DNA from: an uncultured Clostridia bacterium
GTDB lineage: Bacteria; Bacillota; Clostridia; Oscillospirales; Oscillospiraceae
Assembly (NCBI GenBank): GCA_945946745.1
Contig: CAMEWZ010000074.1
Span: forward strand, 1 to 7,549
DNA length: 7,549 nt
Reading direction: 5' to 3'
In this document: positions 6,675-7,549 of the stretch, piece by piece
Layout of the letters: each line of letters begins with the position of its first letter
Position numbering within the stretch: the first letter of the stretch is position 1
Notes under the pieces: model-generated
The model's database searches: none
Seen by the model: the letters and a program-made list of their open reading frames with translations, nothing else
Told to the model about the DNA's origin: nothing
Made by a program: the position numbers and the translations under genes

Positions 6675-7488
6675 AAGGCTGCCACGGACAGCAGCTGCCC
6701 TTGTTGGTGCGCTTGGCCAGGTACAGGGCCTGGTCGGCGCGCTCGATCAGATCGTTCGTGGGCAGCTCGTCCGCCTCGCACAGCGCGACACCGCAGGAGC
6801 AGGCAACATGGGTGTGCTCCTGGAACCGCTGGCAGATCTGCACGCCCTTTTTCAAGGCGGATTCGCCGTTTCGGACGCGCCTTGCAATCACCAGGAATTC
6901 ATCGCCGCCGTAGCGGCAGAGGATATCCTCCGGCTCTGCCTGCCGGCGCAGCATTTTGGCAAAGGACTGGATCAGCCGGTCGCCGGAGTCATGGCCGTAG
7001 GTATCGTTGGCGATTTTCAAGTTATCCAGATCAAACAGGTAAACGGCCAGGGGCAGATCCTCCTTCCGGAGGTTGGCGAAAGCCTCTTGGAGACCCCGGC
7101 GATTCAGCAGACCGGTCAAATAATCCATATTCGCCGCAGCTAACAGGTTGTCTTCCCGCTTGTGGGCCGAGGCAGTGTCGATCAGCCGGGTGACCCGGCG
7201 GCGCAGATCCAGAGTGGGATGGCACTTGCACAGGAAATCATCCGCTTCCATGGTCAGCGGCAGTTTTGCCAGATCCTCACTGCAGGGAATGGTGGCAAGA
7301 ATGGGGATGCCCCATTTCCGGGGATCCTGCCGAAGGGCTTGCATTAGCACACCGGCGCCGTTATCCGGAAGGGTCATGCTCAGAATCATGGCGGAAAGCC
7401 GGCTGCTGTTGCCGCAGAGCCAGTCCAGGGCGCTTTGGCAGTCCGAGGCTGCCACAATGGTATAGATTTCCGAAAAGGTGTTGCGCAC
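6673..7488 (-). CDS. Diguanylate cyclase with degenerate, N-terminally truncated receiver domain
   Basis: This frame gives 271 residues from a GTG at 7488. The C-terminal ~155 residues are a GGDEF domain that makes cyclic di-GMP from two GTP: D-Y-L-T-G-L-L-N-R-R, F-D-L-D-N-L-K-x-x-N-D-T-Y-G-H, R-Y-G-G-D-E-F and A-D-Q-A-L-Y-L-A-K are all present, so catalysis is likely. The inhibitory I-site (RxxD before GGDEF) reads E-P-E-D, so its Arg is missing. The first ~105 residues look like a receiver domain that begins in helix 1; the first strand and its acidic pair are absent. The phospho-accepting Asp is Ser (I-L-S-M-T-L-P-D), so it cannot be phosphorylated normally. The GTG has no ribosome binding site, no other start codon precedes it in frame, and TAA lies 14 codons upstream. 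The gene therefore looks cut at its 5' end. It is in line with the kinase gene, 323 bp upstream of it. Confidence 0.85.
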   Translation of the reverse strand: MRNTFSEIYTIVAASDCQSALDWLCGNSSRLSAMILSMTLPDNGAGVLMQALRQDPRKWGIPILATIPCSEDLAKLPLTMEADDFLCKCHPTLDLRRRVTRLIDTASAHKREDNLLAAANMDYLTGLLNRRGLQEAFANLRKEDLPLAVYLFDLDNLKIANDTYGHDSGDRLIQSFAKMLRRQAEPEDILCRYGGDEFLVIARRVRNGESALKKGVQICQRFQEHTHVACSCGVALCEADELPTNDLIERADQALYLAKRTNKGSCCPWQP

Positions 7489-7497
7489 GGTTTCTAA

Positions 7498-7549
7498 GGC
7501 AACACCGCATAAATGCCAAAAACCGCATTATACAGTGGGTGCCAAATAA
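7498..7549. other. Sequence upstream of the truncated cyclase, possible mobile-element end
   Basis: Receiver-domain similarity stops around 7495-7500. Beyond it, ACCGCAT occurs twice in the same orientation (7504-7510 and 7522-7528 region, followed by AAA and TATA respectively), and a GGCA...TGCC inverted pair spans 7498-7517. No open frame continues here. It could be the terminus of an insertion sequence or MITE that cut the cyclase gene, but too little is inside the window to tell. Confidence 0.25.
7527..7532 (-). promoter_or_regulatory. Candidate -10 promoter element for the cyclase gene
   Basis: A perfect TATAAT on the minus strand, 38 bp before GTG 7488. A -35 box at normal spacing would fall just outside the window, so it cannot be checked; the nearby TTGGCA is only 7 bp away and too close. 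Confidence 0.3.

Noticed and set aside
6531..7193. Long plus-strand open frames (201 and 220 codons) running through the hairpin block and the cyclase gene
   Set aside because: They are antisense to the well-supported GGDEF gene, begin inside the hairpins and show no domain or ribosome binding site.

Overview
The window looks like the chromosome of a moderately GC-rich, strictly anaerobic gut Clostridia, most likely Oscillospiraceae. The reasons are an oxygen-sensitive class III ribonucleotide reductase, AGGAGG-type ribosome binding sites, and GAF/PAS-like hybrid kinases and GGDEF proteins of a style common in that family. The assignment is an inference from gene content; there is no rRNA or other marker here.

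Left third, + strand: the window opens inside nrdD (anaerobic ribonucleoside-triphosphate reductase, 5' end missing). An 83-residue protein that looks like a free-standing copy of the central domain of fatty-acid kinase FakA follows 15 bp later. A 20-bp perfect hairpin with T-runs on both sides ends this unit and probably also ends the convergent minus-strand unit.

Rest of the window, - strand, read from right to left: a diguanylate cyclase with a degenerate and apparently N-terminally cut receiver domain; a 323-bp intergenic region; a long GAF plus triple-repeat sensor hybrid histidine kinase with two receivers; and a small Hpt phosphotransfer protein. Together they would form a kinase/phosphorelay and c-di-GMP signalling cluster. 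The kinase is broken twice: an in-frame TAA at codon 41 inside the GAF domain, and a one-base frameshift inside the third sensor repeat. The cyclase seems to have lost the first strand of its receiver domain. The locus therefore looks like a signalling operon in decay, unless the lesions are sequencing errors or the halves are made as separate coupled proteins.

The most unusual element is the intergenic region between the cyclase and the kinase. It folds on paper into two adjacent cloverleaves (6391-6489 and 6496-6645). Each has a closing stem and three long, nearly perfect hairpin arms with almost no unpaired bases between them. I do not recognise it as a known repeat, riboswitch or RNA class.
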